From: Phytopseudomonas flavescens
GTDB lineage: Bacteria; Pseudomonadota; Gammaproteobacteria; Pseudomonadales; Pseudomonadaceae
Direction: 5' to 3'
DNA length: 64,000 bases
Assembly: GCF_900100535.1 (NCBI RefSeq)
Contig: NZ_FNDG01000023.1
Span: forward strand, 1 to 64,000
Positions 16,538 to 25,964 of this stretch are shown in pieces. Made by a program: the position numbers and the translations under genes. Position 1 is the first letter of the stretch. Each line of letters begins with the position of its first letter. The notes beneath the pieces are model-generated. The model saw only the letters and a list, made by a program, of their open reading frames with translations, was not told where the DNA came from and searched no databases.

Positions 16538-17737
16538 TCAGGCCGCGCTGAAGGTCTTGTGCGGATCGATGACGAATTTCTTCGGCACCCCGGCATCGAA
16601 CTCGCCGTAACCGCGGGGCGCATCCTCCAGGCTGATCACCTGCACCCCCACCACGTCGGCGATGTTGATACGGTCCCACATGATGGCCTGCATCAGCGCA
16701 CGGTTGTACTTCATCACCGGGGTCTGGCCGGTATGGAAGCTGTGCGACTTGGCCCAGCCGAGGCCGAAGCGGATGCTCAGGCTGCCGATCTTCGCCGCCG
16801 CGTCCACCGCGCCGGGGTCTTCGGTCACGTAGAGGCCTGGAATGCCGATCTTGCCAGCCACCCGCACCACGCCCATCAGCGAGTTGAGCACCGTGGCCGG
16901 TGCCTCGTGCTGGGCGCCGGCATGCCCATGGCCGCGCGCCTCGAAGCCCACCGCATCGACGGCGCAGTCCACTTCCGGCTCACCGAGCAGGTCGGCGATC
17001 TGTTCGTGCAGCGGCGTGTCCTTGGACAGATCGGCGATTTCGAAGCCCTGGGCCTTGGCGTGGGCCAGGCGCACCGGATTGACGTCGCCGACGATGACCA
17101 CCGCCGCCCCCAGCAGCCGGGCCGACGCCGCAGCGGCCAGACCGACCGGCCCGGCCCCGGCCACGTACACGGTGCTGCCCGGGCCGACGCCTGCCGTGAC
17201 CGCGCCGTGGTAGCCGGTCGGCAGGATGTCGGAGAGGCAGGTCAGGTCGCGGATCTTCTCCATGGCCTTGTCGCGATCGGGCAGTTTCAGCAGGTTGAAA
17301 TCGGCATAGGGCACCAGCACGTAGTCGGCCTGGCCACCGGTCCAGTCGCCCATGTCCACGTAACCGTAGGCACCACCGGCCCGTGCCGGGTTGACGGTCA
17401 GGCAGACTCCGGTGTGCTGCTCCTTGCAGGAGCGGCAGCGGCCACAGGCGACGTTGAAGGGTACCGAGACCAGGTCGCCGATCTTCAGGTTCTCGACGTC
17501 GCTGCCCTTCTCGATCACCTCGCCAGTGATCTCGTGGCCCAGCACCAGGCCGACCTGGGCGGTGGTGCGACCGCGCACCATGTGCTGGTCGGAGCCGCAG
17601 ATATTGGTGGAAACCACCTTGAGGATGACGCCGTGTTCGATCTTGCGACCGCGCGGATCCTGCATTTTCGGATAATCGATTTTCTGAACCTCGACCTTGC
17701 CTGCGCCGAGGTAGACGACGCCGCGATTACCGGACAT
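16538..17737 (-). CDS. fdhA: Glutathione-independent formaldehyde dehydrogenase
   Basis: 399 residues, the exact length of the P. putida enzyme. Zinc-containing medium-chain dehydrogenase: catalytic-zinc segment TNICGSDQHMVRGRTT, LGHEITGEV, structural-zinc cysteines in CGRCRSCKEQHTGVC and NAD fold VAGAGPVGLAAAASARLLGA. It oxidises formaldehyde to formate with NAD, here the formaldehyde released by betaine, dimethylglycine and sarcosine demethylation. It is downstream of purU and soxBDAG on the same strand, with a 254-bp gap before purU that could hold its own promoter. Confidence 0.96.
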   Translation of the reverse strand: MSGNRGVVYLGAGKVEVQKIDYPKMQDPRGRKIEHGVILKVVSTNICGSDQHMVRGRTTAQVGLVLGHEITGEVIEKGSDVENLKIGDLVSVPFNVACGRCRSCKEQHTGVCLTVNPARAGGAYGYVDMGDWTGGQADYVLVPYADFNLLKLPDRDKAMEKIRDLTCLSDILPTGYHGAVTAGVGPGSTVYVAGAGPVGLAAAASARLLGAAVVIVGDVNPVRLAHAKAQGFEIADLSKDTPLHEQIADLLGEPEVDCAVDAVGFEARGHGHAGAQHEAPATVLNSLMGVVRVAGKIGIPGLYVTEDPGAVDAAAKIGSLSIRFGLGWAKSHSFHTGQTPVMKYNRALMQAIMWDRINIADVVGVQVISLEDAPRGYGEFDAGVPKKFVIDPHKTFSAA

Positions 17738-17991
17738 ATGAATCTCCTTTCTTCTTGTGGATACAAAAACGCGACGGTTGTCGCGCAGGCCGTGTAGCGG
17801 CGCATTGAAACCTCGCTATCGGCATGCACCGAAAGCTGGCAGGAGGCGCGCCGGATCGGCGTATCGACGATCGATCGTCGAACGCAGGTCTGAAGAGAGT
17901 AGTCAGCGGCTATCGGTTGCGTGGGCACAGAACCGACAGCCGGCGTTCCATGCGCGGCAGATACAGGCACCAGGAGGGGGGGGGGTTGACG
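17738..17991. other. Gap between purU and fdhA, with a G10 tract
   Basis: No gene seen. Ten consecutive G (17976-17985) lie 6 nt beyond the purU stop. A GATCGATCGTCGA-rich palindromic stretch lies near 17868-17880. Being 254 bp long, the gap may hold a promoter for fdhA. Confidence 0.5.
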
Positions 17992-18849
17992 CTATAGCAC
18001 CACGGTACGGTTGGCGTTGAGGAATACCCGGCGCTCGAGGAAATAGCCGACCGCACGGGCCAGGGTCAGGCATTCGATATCACGGCCCTTGGCGACCAGG
18101 TCTTCCGGGTAGTGGGCGTGGTCCACCGCTTCGACGCCCTGGGTGATGATCGGGCCTTCGTCCAGGTCGTTGTTGATGAAATGCGCCGTGGCGCCGACCA
18201 GCTTCACGCCCTTCTCGTAGGCCTGGTGGTAGGGCTTGGCGCCCTTGAAGCCGGGCAGCAGCGAGTGGTGGATGTTGATCGCGCGCCCGTCGAGCCTGCG
18301 GCACAGGTCGGCGGACAGCACCTGCATGTAGCGGGCGAGCACCACCAGCTCGGCTCCCGTGTCCTCGACCACCTGCATCACCTTGCCCTCTTGCGTCGGC
18401 TTGTCACTGGGGTCGAGGGGAAAGTGGTGGTACGCGATGCCGTGCCAGTCTGCCAGCGGTTTGAGATCCGGGTGATTGGAGACGATGGCGGTGATGTCCA
18501 TCGGCAACTGGCCGGTGCGCTGGCGGTAGAGCAGGTCGTTGAGGCAATGATCGGCCCTGGAGACCATGATCACCACCTTGGCGCGATAGCCCGGTGGCGT
18601 CAGCTCGGTGCGCATGTCGAACGACGCGGTGCGTTGCCCGAGGCCGGCGAGGAACGCCGTTTCGTCGAAATCGGCCGGGGCGCGGAATTCGATGCGAATG
18701 AAGAAGCGGCTGGCCAGCCGGTCGTCGAAGCTGTGGTGCTCGGTGACGTAGCAGCCCTGCTCGAACAGGTAACGGGTGACCACATCCACCGTGCCGAGCA
18801 GGCTCGGGCAGTGGGCGGTGAGAATCCAGGTGTCGGGGGTACGGCTCAT
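17992..18849 (-). CDS. purU: Formyltetrahydrofolate deformylase
   Basis: 285 residues. An N-terminal ACT domain (TWILTAHCPSLLGTVDVV) is followed by a formyltransferase-like hydrolase fold with VSNHPDLKPLADWHGI, the catalytic stretch INIHHSLLPGFKGAKPYHQAY and DLDEGPIITQGVE. It hydrolyses 10-formyl-THF to formate and THF, recycling the THF loaded with one-carbon units by sarcosine oxidase. It lies after soxG on the same strand, consistent with the sarcosine operon. Confidence 0.96.
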   Translation of the reverse strand: MSRTPDTWILTAHCPSLLGTVDVVTRYLFEQGCYVTEHHSFDDRLASRFFIRIEFRAPADFDETAFLAGLGQRTASFDMRTELTPPGYRAKVVIMVSRADHCLNDLLYRQRTGQLPMDITAIVSNHPDLKPLADWHGIAYHHFPLDPSDKPTQEGKVMQVVEDTGAELVVLARYMQVLSADLCRRLDGRAINIHHSLLPGFKGAKPYHQAYEKGVKLVGATAHFINNDLDEGPIITQGVEAVDHAHYPEDLVAKGRDIECLTLARAVGYFLERRVFLNANRTVVL

Positions 18850-18915
18850 GGACGCGGATCCTTGTGGTGCTCGTTAAAGTAGCCCGCATCGAGCGCAGCG
18901 ACGCCCGGCGCAGCC

Positions 18916-19004
18916 GTGGGGTGGACAACGCTCTTGTTGTGCCGCTTCGCGATCGCGCAACGGTGGACGGATCGGGCCACGCAGGTGAAGCGTCGTCCAC
19001 CCTA
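18916..19004. repeat. TAGGGTGGA / TCCACCCTA inverted repeat, copy 2
   Basis: Starts GTGGGGTGGACAACGCTC and ends GTCGTCCACCCTAC, with a diverged middle. Immediately to its left (18883-18910) is a half-unit carrying CATCGAGCGCAGCGACGCC, related to the inverted repeat at 6794-6863. It fills the gap between soxG and purU. Confidence 0.65.
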
Positions 19005-19017
19005 CGATGGCCCACGC

Positions 19018-19653
19018 TCACTGTTCGATCGCCAGCCCGTAGTCGCCGGCGGCATCCTGCAGCCAGGCCCAGATGTAGTCGGCGAAGCTGCGGCGTACCA
19101 GCAGTTCCCAGGTATCCGGCGCGGTGTGGCGGATATACAGGCTGGTCTTGGCGAAGTTGCTGCCGACCGCCTTGCCCACCGGGAACTGGCTGGGATGAAC
19201 GTCGTAGCTGGTGGATTTCATCAACACGTCGCGCGCGTTCGGGCCGCTCAGCTCGAGAATGGTCTGCCCGCCGCTGACGTTGACCACCTGCACATGCTGG
19301 CCGGCCAGCGACTCGCGCAGCTTGCGCTCGGTCGCCAGCTCTTCGCCCCGCGGCACGATGATCAGGAACTCGTCCGGGCTCATCCACTGCAGCGAACTCT
19401 GCCCGTCGACCACCAGGCGCAGAGCGCTGGGCAGTTCCAGGCCGAGAGCCTTGTGGACGCCCTCGGCGAAGGCGGCATCCCTGCCATCGCCGCGCAAGGT
19501 CAGGTGGCCCTGCAGTTTCTTCTCGCGCAGGGTGACACCTGCGCCACTCTTGCCCTTGCCAAGCAGCTCATTGAAACCGGCGTGGTGCAGCGGCGATTCG
19601 ACCTTGATGCCGAGATCATCGGGGCGCTGCTGGTAGACGTTTGCTGCTGTCAT
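19018..19653 (-). CDS. soxG: Sarcosine oxidase gamma subunit
   Basis: 211 residues. Segments such as LRGDGRDAAFAEGVHKALG, WMSPDEFLIIVPRGEE and ELSGPNARDVLMKSTSYDVH match SoxG, which resembles part of the GcvT/YgfZ fold. It is a structural subunit of heterotetrameric sarcosine oxidase. Last gene of soxBDAG, 89 bp after soxA. Confidence 0.95.
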   Translation of the reverse strand: MTAANVYQQRPDDLGIKVESPLHHAGFNELLGKGKSGAGVTLREKKLQGHLTLRGDGRDAAFAEGVHKALGLELPSALRLVVDGQSSLQWMSPDEFLIIVPRGEELATERKLRESLAGQHVQVVNVSGGQTILELSGPNARDVLMKSTSYDVHPSQFPVGKAVGSNFAKTSLYIRHTAPDTWELLVRRSFADYIWAWLQDAAGDYGLAIEQ

Positions 19654-19742
19654 GTCGTCAGTCCTTCATAGGTGGGCGACGCCTTCGAGGACGCCACCCT
19701 TTCGCTCTTGCTTGCGGCTTGCGACGTGGCGCTTGCCGCTGC

Positions 19743-22700
19743 TCAAACCACGTTCTGGCGTTCGCCTTTCGGGTCGTAGAACACCGAGCTGACGATTTCC
19801 GCTTCGATCAGGCGACCGTCGCGGGTCGGCGCGAAGACCTTCTGCCCCATGCGCTTGGTGCCGCCCCTGACCAGCGCCAGGGCGATGCCGTGGCCGAGGG
19901 TCGCGCTCATGTAGCTGGAGGTCACGTGGCCAGCGGATTTCACCGGTTTGACGTTGGGCTCGAAGACCACCTGATTGCCTTCCGGCAGCACGTCACTCGG
20001 GTTCACCGGCTTGAGGCCGACCAGTTGCTTGCGGTCTTCCTTGAGGGTGTCCTCGCGGTTCATGCCGCGCCAGCCGATCCAGGAGAATGGCTTGTTGCGG
20101 CCCACGCACCAGCCCATGTTGAGGTCGTCCGGGGTGACGGTGGAGTCGGTGTCCTGGCCGACGATGATGAAGCCCTTCTCGGCACGCAGCACGTGCATGG
20201 TCTCGGTGCCATAGGGCGTAAGGTCGTATGGCCTGCCGGCCTCGGCGATCTGCTCCAGCACGCCCATGGCGTAGTCGGCCTGGATGTTCACCTCGTAGCT
20301 CAGCTCGCCGGTGAAGGAGATGCGGAACACCCGGGCCGGCACGCCGGCCACCAGGCCCTCCTGCCAGGTCATGAACGGGAAGGCGTCTGGCGACAGGTCG
20401 ATGTCGGTGACCTCGGCCAGCAGCTTGCGGCTGTTCGGCCCGGACAGGGTCAGGGTCGCCCAGTGGTCGGTGACCGAGGTGAAGTACACCTTGAGCTCCG
20501 GCCATTCGGTCTGCTGGTACAGCTCCAGCCACTGCAGCACGCGGGCGGCGCCGCCGGTGGTGGTGGTCATCAGGAAGTGGTTGTCGGCCAGGCAGGCGGT
20601 CACGCCGTCGTCGAAGACCATGCCGTCTTCCTTGCACATCAGGCCATAACGCGCCTTGCCCACGTCGAGTTTGGTCCAGGCATTGGTGTAGACGCGGTTG
20701 AGGAACTCGCGGGCGTCCGGCCCCTGGATATCGATCTTGCCGAGGGTCGAGGCGTCCAGCAGGCCGACGCTGGCGCGTACCGCCTTGCACTCACGGGCCA
20801 CGGCGGCATGCAGGTCCTCGGCGCCTTTGGGGAAGTACCACGGGCGTTTCCACTGCCCGACATCCTCGAACTTCGCCCCCTGCCTGACATGCCAGGCCTG
20901 CAGCGCGGTGTAGCGCTTGGGCTCGAACAGCGCACCGGCATTGCGCCCGACCACCGCACCGAAGGACACCGGCGTGTAGTTGGGACGGAACATGGTGGTG
21001 CCCATCTGCGGGATGCTCACGCCCAGGGCGCGGGCGGCGATGGCCAGGCCGTTGACGTTGCCCAGCTTGCCCTGGTCGGTACCGAAGCCCAGCGCGGTGT
21101 AGCGCTTGACGTGCTCGACCGACTCGAAGCCCTCGCGCACCGCCAGCTCGATGCCGGCAGTGGTGACGTCGTTCTGCAGGTCGACGAATTGCTTGGGCGC
21201 ACGCGCCGTCGGCTTGTCGTGGGGCACCTGAAAGAGACCGACCGGTGCCTCCTCGACACGCTTGTCGGCACGTGGCAGCTCACCGCTGACCGCCGCGAAA
21301 CCACTCTCGGCCGCGGCCTTGGCACCGGCCTCGAAGCCATCGGCGAGCACATCGCCGAGCTTGAACACGCCATTCACCGCGCCGGCGCAGAGCCGCTCCT
21401 GCATGCCCAGGTCATCACCGGGGACGAAGGCAAGGATGTCTTCCTGCCAGGTGGGGCGGCTACCCAGGTGCGACGCCAGATGCACCACCGGGCTGTAGCC
21501 GCCGGAGCTGGCGATCAGGTCGCAGTCCAGCCACTCACCGGGGCTGGTGACCTTGAACGACTGCGGGTCGATGGCGGCGATCCGGGCGGCCTCCACGCGC
21601 TTGCTGCCCTTGACGTCGAGCACCGAGCTGCCGGTCAGTACGCGCACGCCACGGGAACGCGCCTCCTCGACCCAGCTGCCGCGCGGGTTGCTGCGCGCAT
21701 CGGCGATGGCCACTACCTTGAGGCCGGCGTCGAGCCAGTCGAGGGCCGTCTTGTAGGCGTAATCGTTGGTGGTGGCGAGCACCAGCTGCTTGCCCGGCGC
21801 CACGCCATAGCGGCGCACGTAGGTGGACACCGCACCGGCCAGCATGTTGCCCGGCACGTCGTTGTTGCCATACACCAGCGGCCGCTCGTGGGCACCGACC
21901 GCCAGCACCACGCGCTTGGCACGTACCCGGTGCAGGCGCTGCCGCGCCGGACGCTGGGCGAAGGCACCGAGCGGCGCGCTGTCGCCGAGGTGATCGGTGC
22001 AGCGCTCGTGGATGGTCAGGAAATTGTGGTCGTGGTAACCGTTGACCGTGGCACGTGGCAGCAGGACCACATCGGGGAAAGCCTTCAGCTCGGCCACCAC
22101 CTTGCTCACCCATTCGGCGGCAGGCAGGCCGTCGAGTTGCTCACGGGTGTCCAGCAGGCTGCCGCCGAACTCTTCCTGCTCGTCGGCGAGGATCACCCGC
22201 GCGCCGCTGCGCGCAGCGGCCAGCGCCGCAGCCAGACCGGCCGCGCCGGCACCGACCACCAGTACGTCGCAGTGGCGATTGACGTGGTCGTAGACGTCCG
22301 GGTCGTTGTCCTTCGGCGCCCGGCCCAGGCCGGCCGCCTTGCGGATGTACTTCTCGTAGGTCAGCCACATGTTCTGCGGGTACATGAAGGTCTTGTAGTA
22401 GAAACCGGGCGGCATCATGCCGCCGCCGACCTTGCCGAGAATGCCCATCAGGTCGGTGTTGACGCTCGGCCAGCCATTGGTGCTGCCTGCCACCAGACCG
22501 GCATACAGCGCCTGCTGGGTCGCACGGACGTTCGGCACCTGGGTGGCTTCCCGGGAGCCGACCTGCAGCACCGCGTTCGGCTCCTCGGCGCCAGCGGCGA
22601 CGATGCCGCGCGGGCGGGAATACTTGAAGCTGCGACCGACGATGTCGACGCCATTGGCCAGCAGCGCGGCGGCCAGGGTATCGCCCGCGTAACCGCTGTA

Positions 22701-22781
22701 GGACTGGCCGTTGAAGGTGAAGCTCAGCGGCTGACTGCGGTCGATGCGGCCGCCGTTGGCGAGGCGATTGATCTGGCTCAT
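19743..22781 (-). CDS. soxA: Sarcosine oxidase alpha subunit
   Basis: 1012 residues from ATG 22781 (MSQINRLANGGRIDRSQPLS), overlapping the soxD stop as ATGA. Residues ~15-100 form a ferredoxin-like N-terminal domain (FNGQSYSGYAGDTLAAALLA). A dinucleotide-binding fold follows (DVLVVGAGAAGLAAALAA), and the C-terminal ~400 residues are a GcvT-like THF-binding domain (LLDASTLGKIDIQGPDAREF). The complex oxidises sarcosine to glycine, giving 5,10-methylene-THF and H2O2. Very similar in length to P. aeruginosa SoxA. Confidence 0.97.
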   Translation of the reverse strand: MSQINRLANGGRIDRSQPLSFTFNGQSYSGYAGDTLAAALLANGVDIVGRSFKYSRPRGIVAAGAEEPNAVLQVGSREATQVPNVRATQQALYAGLVAGSTNGWPSVNTDLMGILGKVGGGMMPPGFYYKTFMYPQNMWLTYEKYIRKAAGLGRAPKDNDPDVYDHVNRHCDVLVVGAGAAGLAAALAAARSGARVILADEQEEFGGSLLDTREQLDGLPAAEWVSKVVAELKAFPDVVLLPRATVNGYHDHNFLTIHERCTDHLGDSAPLGAFAQRPARQRLHRVRAKRVVLAVGAHERPLVYGNNDVPGNMLAGAVSTYVRRYGVAPGKQLVLATTNDYAYKTALDWLDAGLKVVAIADARSNPRGSWVEEARSRGVRVLTGSSVLDVKGSKRVEAARIAAIDPQSFKVTSPGEWLDCDLIASSGGYSPVVHLASHLGSRPTWQEDILAFVPGDDLGMQERLCAGAVNGVFKLGDVLADGFEAGAKAAAESGFAAVSGELPRADKRVEEAPVGLFQVPHDKPTARAPKQFVDLQNDVTTAGIELAVREGFESVEHVKRYTALGFGTDQGKLGNVNGLAIAARALGVSIPQMGTTMFRPNYTPVSFGAVVGRNAGALFEPKRYTALQAWHVRQGAKFEDVGQWKRPWYFPKGAEDLHAAVARECKAVRASVGLLDASTLGKIDIQGPDAREFLNRVYTNAWTKLDVGKARYGLMCKEDGMVFDDGVTACLADNHFLMTTTTGGAARVLQWLELYQQTEWPELKVYFTSVTDHWATLTLSGPNSRKLLAEVTDIDLSPDAFPFMTWQEGLVAGVPARVFRISFTGELSYEVNIQADYAMGVLEQIAEAGRPYDLTPYGTETMHVLRAEKGFIIVGQDTDSTVTPDDLNMGWCVGRNKPFSWIGWRGMNREDTLKEDRKQLVGLKPVNPSDVLPEGNQVVFEPNVKPVKSAGHVTSSYMSATLGHGIALALVRGGTKRMGQKVFAPTRDGRLIEAEIVSSVFYDPKGERQNVV

Positions 22782-23101
22782 GCCGTGGCTCCTTGGGCGA
22801 GCGGTGCGGGCTCGGCGACTGGCTCGGTCACATTCGGCTGCTCGCCGATCCGGTAGGTCTCGAGAATCTGGTAGCTGACGGTGTGGCGAGTGGCATTGAA
22901 GTACTTGCGGCAACCGGCAGCATGCAGCCACAGCTCATGGCGCAGGCCGCGGGGATTGTCGCGGAACCACATGTATTCGCCCCACTCGGCGTCGCTGCAG
23001 GCGGCCGGGTCCAGCGGCCGCGGGATATGGGCCTGGCCGGCCGGGCTGAATTCCTCTTCGGCGCGAAGTTCGCCGCAGTGCGGGCAGAAGATGTGCAGCA
23101 T
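22778..23101 (-). CDS. soxD: Sarcosine oxidase delta subunit
   Basis: 107 residues from ATG 23101 (MLHIFCPHCGELRAEEEF). This start is preferred over an in-frame ATG 6 nt upstream because the GGAG site would be only ~2 nt from that one. The Zn-binding cysteines CPHCG and the later CRKYFN plus conserved WFRDNPRGLRHELW are characteristic. Small structural zinc subunit of sarcosine oxidase, translationally coupled to soxA. Confidence 0.95.
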   Translation of the reverse strand: MLHIFCPHCGELRAEEEFSPAGQAHIPRPLDPAACSDAEWGEYMWFRDNPRGLRHELWLHAAGCRKYFNATRHTVSYQILETYRIGEQPNVTEPVAEPAPLAQGATA

Positions 23102-23170
23102 GGTCATGTCTCCGTGGAGAAACTGTTGCCGTGGCGACGGACAGGGGCCGTCGCCACAGGAATTCGTCGA

Positions 23171-24421
23171 TCAGTGGGCGACCGCCGCGGCGCCGTGCTC
23201 GTCCACCAGCGCGCCGGTGTGGAAACGCTCGATGGAGAACGGCGCGGCCAGCGGATGGGGTTCGCCCTTGGCCAGGGTCGCGGCGAACACGTGGCCGGAG
23301 CCCGGCGTGGCCTTGAAGCCACCGGTGCCCCAGCCGCAGTTGATGAACAGGTTGTTGACCGGCGTCTTGCCGATGATCGGGCAGGCGTCCGGCGTGGTGT
23401 CGACGATGCCGCCCCACTGCCGGTTCATGCGCACCCGCGAGAGCACCGGGAACATCTCGACGATGGCCTCGACGGTGTGCTCGATGATCGGCAGGGAGCC
23501 GCGCTGGCCATAGCCGACCCAGCCGTCGATGCCGGCGCCGATGACCAGGTCGCCCTTGTCGGACTGGCTGATGTAACCGTGCACGGCGTTGGACATGATC
23601 ACGCTGTCGATGATCGGCTTGATCGGCTCGGAGACCAGCGCCTGCAGCGGGTGGGATTCGATCGGCAGGCGGAAGCCGGCCTTGGCCGCCAGCGGCCCGG
23701 TGTTGCCGGCCACCACCATGCCGACGCGCTTGGCGCCGATGAAGCCCTTGTTGGTTTCCACGCCGATCACCGCGCCGTCCTGCTTGCGAAAACCGGTGAC
23801 TTCGGTCTGCTGGATCAGGTCCACGCCCAGGGCATCGGCGGCCCGTGCATAGCCCCAGGCCACGGCGTCGTGGCGGGCGTTGCCGGCGCGCCGCTGTACC
23901 GAGGCGCCGAGTACCGGGTAGCGGGTGTTGGTGCCGCAGTCCAGGTAGGGGATTTCCTCGCTGACCTGCTTGCGGTCGAGCACTTCGTTGGCAATCCCGT
24001 TGAGCAGGTTGGCGGTCACCAGGCGCTCGGCGTCACGCAGGTCCTGCAGGGTATGGCACAGGTGATAGACGCCGCGCTGGGAGAACATCACGTTGTAGTT
24101 GAGGTCCTGGGACAGGCCTTCCCACAACTTCAGAGCGTGTTCGTACAGCGCCGAAGAGTCGTCCAGCAGGTAGTTGGAACGCACGATGGTGGTGTTGCGC
24201 GCGGTGTTGCCGCCGCCCAGCCAGCCCTTCTCGATCACCGCGACGTTCTTGATGCCGTGCACCTTGGCCAGGTAATAGGCGGTGGCCAGGCCATGGCCGC
24301 CACCGCCGACGATGACCACGTCGTAGACCGGCTTGGGCGTCGGGTTGCGCCACATGCGCTGCCAGTTTTCATGATGGCTGAAGGAATGCTTGAACAGGCC
24401 GAAGCCGGAATAGCGCTGCAT
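23171..24421 (-). CDS. soxB: Sarcosine oxidase beta subunit
   Basis: 416 residues from ATG 24421 (MQRYSGFGLFKHSFSHHENW). A FAD-binding Rossmann fold near residue 33 (YDVVIVGGGGHGLATAYYLA), GGNTARNTTIVRSNYL and the C-terminal INCGWGTGGFKATPGSG match the DAO-family catalytic subunit that carries the flavins and oxidises sarcosine. First gene of soxBDAG; 128 bp separate it from glyA. Confidence 0.97.
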   Translation of the reverse strand: MQRYSGFGLFKHSFSHHENWQRMWRNPTPKPVYDVVIVGGGGHGLATAYYLAKVHGIKNVAVIEKGWLGGGNTARNTTIVRSNYLLDDSSALYEHALKLWEGLSQDLNYNVMFSQRGVYHLCHTLQDLRDAERLVTANLLNGIANEVLDRKQVSEEIPYLDCGTNTRYPVLGASVQRRAGNARHDAVAWGYARAADALGVDLIQQTEVTGFRKQDGAVIGVETNKGFIGAKRVGMVVAGNTGPLAAKAGFRLPIESHPLQALVSEPIKPIIDSVIMSNAVHGYISQSDKGDLVIGAGIDGWVGYGQRGSLPIIEHTVEAIVEMFPVLSRVRMNRQWGGIVDTTPDACPIIGKTPVNNLFINCGWGTGGFKATPGSGHVFAATLAKGEPHPLAAPFSIERFHTGALVDEHGAAAVAH

Positions 24422-24466
24422 GGGGGGACTCCTGAATTCTGCTTGCCTGCAGGCGCCCACCTGAAC

Positions 24467-24512
24467 CGCAGGATGGCGGGATCCCTCTTATCGACGGGCC
24501 CACCATCCTGCG
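24467..24512. terminator. Possible stem-loop between glyA and soxB
   Basis: CGCAGGATGG (24467-24476) pairs with CCATCCTGCG (24503-24512) around a 26-nt loop in the 128-bp gap. There is no T-run, so it could be an attenuator, an RNA processing site or a regulator site rather than a true terminator. Confidence 0.3.
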
Positions 24513-24549
24513 CTGTCAGAGCCGGTAGCTCCTGCGTGACGACGATGCG

Positions 24550-25803
24550 TTAGCGATAGACCGGGTAATCGGCGCACAGCCCGGCAGCCAGGCCGGCCAC
24601 CTGAGCCTCGACATCGGCATCGCCGAGGTGCTCGAGGATGTCGCTGATCCAGCCCGCCAGCTCACGGCACTGGGCTTCCTTGAAGCCGCGGGTGGTGACC
24701 GCCGGCGTGCCGATACGCAGGCCGGAGGTCACGAACGGCGACTGCGGATCGTTGGGCACGGCGTTCTTGTTCACCGTGATGCCGGCGCGGCCGAGGGCGG
24801 CGTCGGCATCCTTGCCGGTGATGCCCTGCTTGATCAGCGAGAGCAGGAACAGGTGGTTGTCGGTGCCGCCGGACACCACGTCGAAGCCGCGCTCGATGAA
24901 CACCTCGGCCATGGCCTGAGCGTTCTTGATCACCTGCGCCTGGTAGTCCTTGAAGCCGGGCTCCAGGGCTTCCTTGAAGCACACCGCCTTGCCGGCGATC
25001 ACGTGCATCAGCGGGCCGCCCTGGGCACCGGGGAATACCGCCGCATTGAGCTTCTTCTCGATGTCCTCGTTGGCCCTGGCCAAAATCAGCCCGCCCCGGG
25101 GCCCGCGCAGGGTTTTGTGGGTGGTGGTGGTGACCACGTCGGCAAAGGGAATCGGGTTCGGGTACAACCCGGCCGCGACCAGCCCCGCAACGTGTGCCAT
25201 GTCGACGAAGAGCAGCGCCCCGACCTTGTCGGCGATGGCGCGAAAACGCGGGAAATCCAGGGTCTTGGAATAGGCCGAGAAGCCGGCGACGATCATCTTC
25301 GGCTTGTGCTCGATGGCCAGACGCTCGACCTCGTCGTAGTCGATCAGCCCGGTGGCGGTATCGATGCCGTACTGCACCGCGTTGTACAGCTTGCCGGACG
25401 AGCTGACCTTGGCGCCGTGGGTGAGGTGGCCGCCGTGGGCCAGGCTCATGCCCAGCAGGGTATCGCCAGGCTGCAGCAGCGCCAGGTACACCGCCGAGTT
25501 GGCCGAGGAGCCGGAGTGCGGCTGCACGTTGGCGTAATCGGCACCGAACAGCTGCTTGGCGCGCTCGATGGCCAGCGCCTCGACCTTGTCGACATGCTCG
25601 CAGCCGCCGTAGTAGCGCTTGCCGGGGTAGCCTTCCGCGTACTTGTTGGTCAGCCCGCTGCCCTGCGCCTCCATCACCCGCTTGCTGGTGTAGTTTTCCG
25701 AGGCGATCAGCTCGATGTGATGTTCCTGGCGACGCTCCTCGGCGTTCATCGCGCTGAGCAGCGCATCATCGTAACCCTGGATCCGGTCTTGCTTGCTGAA
25801 CAT
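24550..25803 (-). CDS. glyA: Serine hydroxymethyltransferase (sarcosine-locus copy)
   Basis: 417 residues from ATG 25803 (MFSKQDRIQGYDDALL), with GGGGAG 7 nt upstream. PLP enzyme features: HIELIASENYTSKRVMEAQG, the PLP lysine in VTTTTHKTLRGPRGG and GYPGKRYYGGCE. It interconverts serine/THF and glycine/methylene-THF, so it can combine the glycine and methylene-THF made by SoxBDAG into serine. It heads the glyA-soxBDAG-purU-fdhA run and corresponds in position to glyA2 of P. aeruginosa. Confidence 0.96.
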   Translation of the reverse strand: MFSKQDRIQGYDDALLSAMNAEERRQEHHIELIASENYTSKRVMEAQGSGLTNKYAEGYPGKRYYGGCEHVDKVEALAIERAKQLFGADYANVQPHSGSSANSAVYLALLQPGDTLLGMSLAHGGHLTHGAKVSSSGKLYNAVQYGIDTATGLIDYDEVERLAIEHKPKMIVAGFSAYSKTLDFPRFRAIADKVGALLFVDMAHVAGLVAAGLYPNPIPFADVVTTTTHKTLRGPRGGLILARANEDIEKKLNAAVFPGAQGGPLMHVIAGKAVCFKEALEPGFKDYQAQVIKNAQAMAEVFIERGFDVVSGGTDNHLFLLSLIKQGITGKDADAALGRAGITVNKNAVPNDPQSPFVTSGLRIGTPAVTTRGFKEAQCRELAGWISDILEHLGDADVEAQVAGLAAGLCADYPVYR

Positions 25804-25964
25804 CACGCATCTCCCCGAAGCGCCTGGCGGCGCCGCATCTGGCTCGGTTGCTCGATATGAGTCTTGTTGCAGCGATGGTATGACTCGCCCTCGACAGCCA
25901 GATGCCTAGGCACGCCACGGGAGATTGCGTTTGCGACATGGCTGCGTGTCGCAATTGCGCAGGC

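Noticed and set aside
19641..22856. Very long plus-strand open frame (1071 codons) opposite soxA
   Set aside because: It is antisense to a clear SoxA with family motifs; the translation is a low-complexity H/R/G/A/V-rich shadow typical of high-GC third-position bias.
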